Assembly: GCA_017984035.1 (NCBI GenBank)
Contig: JAGOAF010000001.1
Span: forward strand, 1-64,000
DNA: 64,000 nt
Origin: Flavobacterium sp.
Lineage (GTDB): Bacteria; Bacteroidota; Bacteroidia; Flavobacteriales; Flavobacteriaceae
Direction of reading: 5' to 3'
In this document: positions 63,116 to 64,000 of the stretch, in pieces
Numbering within the stretch: the first letter of the stretch is position 1
How the letters are laid out: each line of letters opens with the position of its first letter
The notes under the pieces: generated by a model
Told to the model about the DNA's origin: nothing
The model's input: the letters and a program-made list of their open reading frames with translations, nothing else
Database searches by the model: none
Program-made: the position numbers and the translations under genes

Positions 63116-64000
63116 TTAATTTCTTTTGTCTTCTCCCCAAAGTAATTTGTTACGCAAAGTTTTCAAGAAGGTTTCTTGGGGTATTTCTATCATATTAATT
63201 TCGAACGGATTTCGCTTAATAGTCAAAATCGATTCGTTTTTAACTGTAGTTACTCGGGAGTCAAGCGAAACCAAATATTGATCTTCTCTACCTGTTACTC
63301 GAAGTTTGATCTCTGTGTTGTCAGGAATTACAAGCGGTCTTGCATTTAAATTGTGGGGAGCAATAGGAGTAATTACTAAACTTTTTACCTCGGGTGTTAA
63401 AATAGGGCCTCCACAACTCATGGAGTAGCCTGTAGAACCCGTTGGAGTGGAAATAATTAATCCGTCTGCCCAATACGAATTTAAAAACTCATCGTTCAAA
63501 TAGGTCTCAATAGTTATCATCGAAGTGGTATCTTTTCTGCTTACTGTGATTTCATTCATAGCAAAATTGATCTCTTTGATAGCTTCATTTTTTGGCGAAC
63601 AATCTAAACTTAATAAAGTTCTCTTAGAAATACTGTATTTTTTATCGATAACAAATTGCAAAAAGGAATCAATATTTTCTTTTTGAACAGTAGCTAAAAA
63701 CCCTAATCTTCCTGCGTTGATTCCTAAAATGGGTACTCCAGAATTTCGAACTAAAGTTGCAGCTCTTAAAATAGTTCCGTCTCCACCAATACTGATTAAC
63801 ATATCAAAACTTGAATCCAATTCAGTATGAGAAGAAAAAGTTGGATAGTTCTCGTGAATAATATTTTTTTCAAATAACATTTCAAGAAATGCCGCTTCGA
63901 TGATCAGCTCAATGTTGTTTTTCTTAAAAAAAACAAAAATGTCTTTAATGATTGGTTCGGTGCTGTTGAGATAATATTGTCCGTAGATAGCTATTTTCAT
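63116..64000 (-). CDS. nadK: NAD kinase
   Basis: 294 residues, complete: the ATG is the last codon of the window (63998-64000, reverse). IAIYGQYY start, the catalytic GGDGTILRAATL (about residue 73), LGFLATV, and the substrate-binding PTGSTGYSMSCGGPIL and TPIAPHNLNARPLVI. It phosphorylates NAD to NADP. The gap to the DUF6089 gene (122 bases) contains that operon's promoter. Confidence 0.97.
   Translation of the reverse strand: MKIAIYGQYYLNSTEPIIKDIFVFFKKNNIELIIEAAFLEMLFEKNIIHENYPTFSSHTELDSSFDMLISIGGDGTILRAATLVRNSGVPILGINAGRLGFLATVQKENIDSFLQFVIDKKYSISKRTLLSLDCSPKNEAIKEINFAMNEITVSRKDTTSMITIETYLNDEFLNSYWADGLIISTPTGSTGYSMSCGGPILTPEVKSLVITPIAPHNLNARPLVIPDNTEIKLRVTGREDQYLVSLDSRVTTVKNESILTIKRNPFEINMIEIPQETFLKTLRNKLLWGEDKRN

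Noticed and set aside
1..64000. tRNA, rRNA, CRISPR, transposase, integrase or attachment site
   Set aside because: Looked for by eye along the window and in gaps; no convincing candidate was found. A tRNA or covariance-model scan would be more sensitive.

Overview
The window looks like chromosome from a member of the Flavobacteriaceae, most likely Flavobacterium. The evidence is AT-rich DNA, TAnnTTTG-type -7 promoter boxes, few visible Shine-Dalgarno sites, a SusC/SusD pair, the gliding/type IX secretion gene sprA, a PorP/SprF protein, an alternative complex III remnant next to caa3/aa3-type oxidase genes, and duplicated OmpH genes after bamA. No rRNA, tRNA, CRISPR array, insertion sequence or phage gene was seen.

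Layout: (1) 1-5257, respiratory and housekeeping block: end of an alternative complex III subunit, coxB, coxA, terminator, ruvB, queG. (2) 5264-29022, a LacI-controlled sucrose/fructan-type utilisation locus. The minus strand carries lacI and an operon of GH32 hydrolase, sugar porter, fructokinase, VOC protein and GH13 glucosidase. The plus strand carries susC and susD, then a cassette of two large FG-GAP/ASPIC lipoproteins, a vanadium-haloperoxidase/PAP2 lipoprotein and a membrane-anchored SRPBCC/GyrI-like protein, then an SLC45-type sugar transporter and a second PfkB kinase. Copies of the palindrome CGAAAACGTTTTCG lie between the divergent operons and in front of the SLC45 gene, which ties both arms to one LacI-type regulator. 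(3) 29082-40550, CBS protein, maeB, ruvA, sprA, gcvH, vanZ. (4) 40590-46903, an MFS gene followed by oxidase assembly and subunit genes (ctaB, two subunit III genes, subunit IV, a SCO-like protein lacking cysteines, a true SCO, DUF420 and a small CxxC protein). (5) 46906-55889, DUF4403, tolC and a membrane-fusion protein, tsaB, a YyaL-type thioredoxin-domain protein, an Nfu protein and PorP/SprF. (6) 55908-64000, gamma carbonic anhydrase, murI, and an envelope-biogenesis operon (DUF6089 barrel, uppS, bamA, two ompH/skp genes), then nadK.

How it fits together: SusC/SusD would bring oligosaccharide through the outer membrane. Exported GH32 and GH13 enzymes would release fructose and glucose in the periplasm. 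Two different MFS carriers would take up monosaccharide or intact disaccharide, and two PfkB kinases would phosphorylate fructose. The substrate is inferred from the gene set, not shown. The locus lies between ruvB-queG and maeB-ruvA, so it looks like an accessory block placed inside a core gene neighbourhood.

The part with least known function is the FG-GAP/ASPIC pair plus haloperoxidase-like protein plus GyrI-like protein (17777-26622). It sits under the sugar regulon but is separated from susCD by two tandem terminators. Other points worth a check are the likely ATT start of queG, an element at 26655-26690 that reads both as a terminator and as tandem operators, and the cysteine-less SCO paralogue beside a canonical one.
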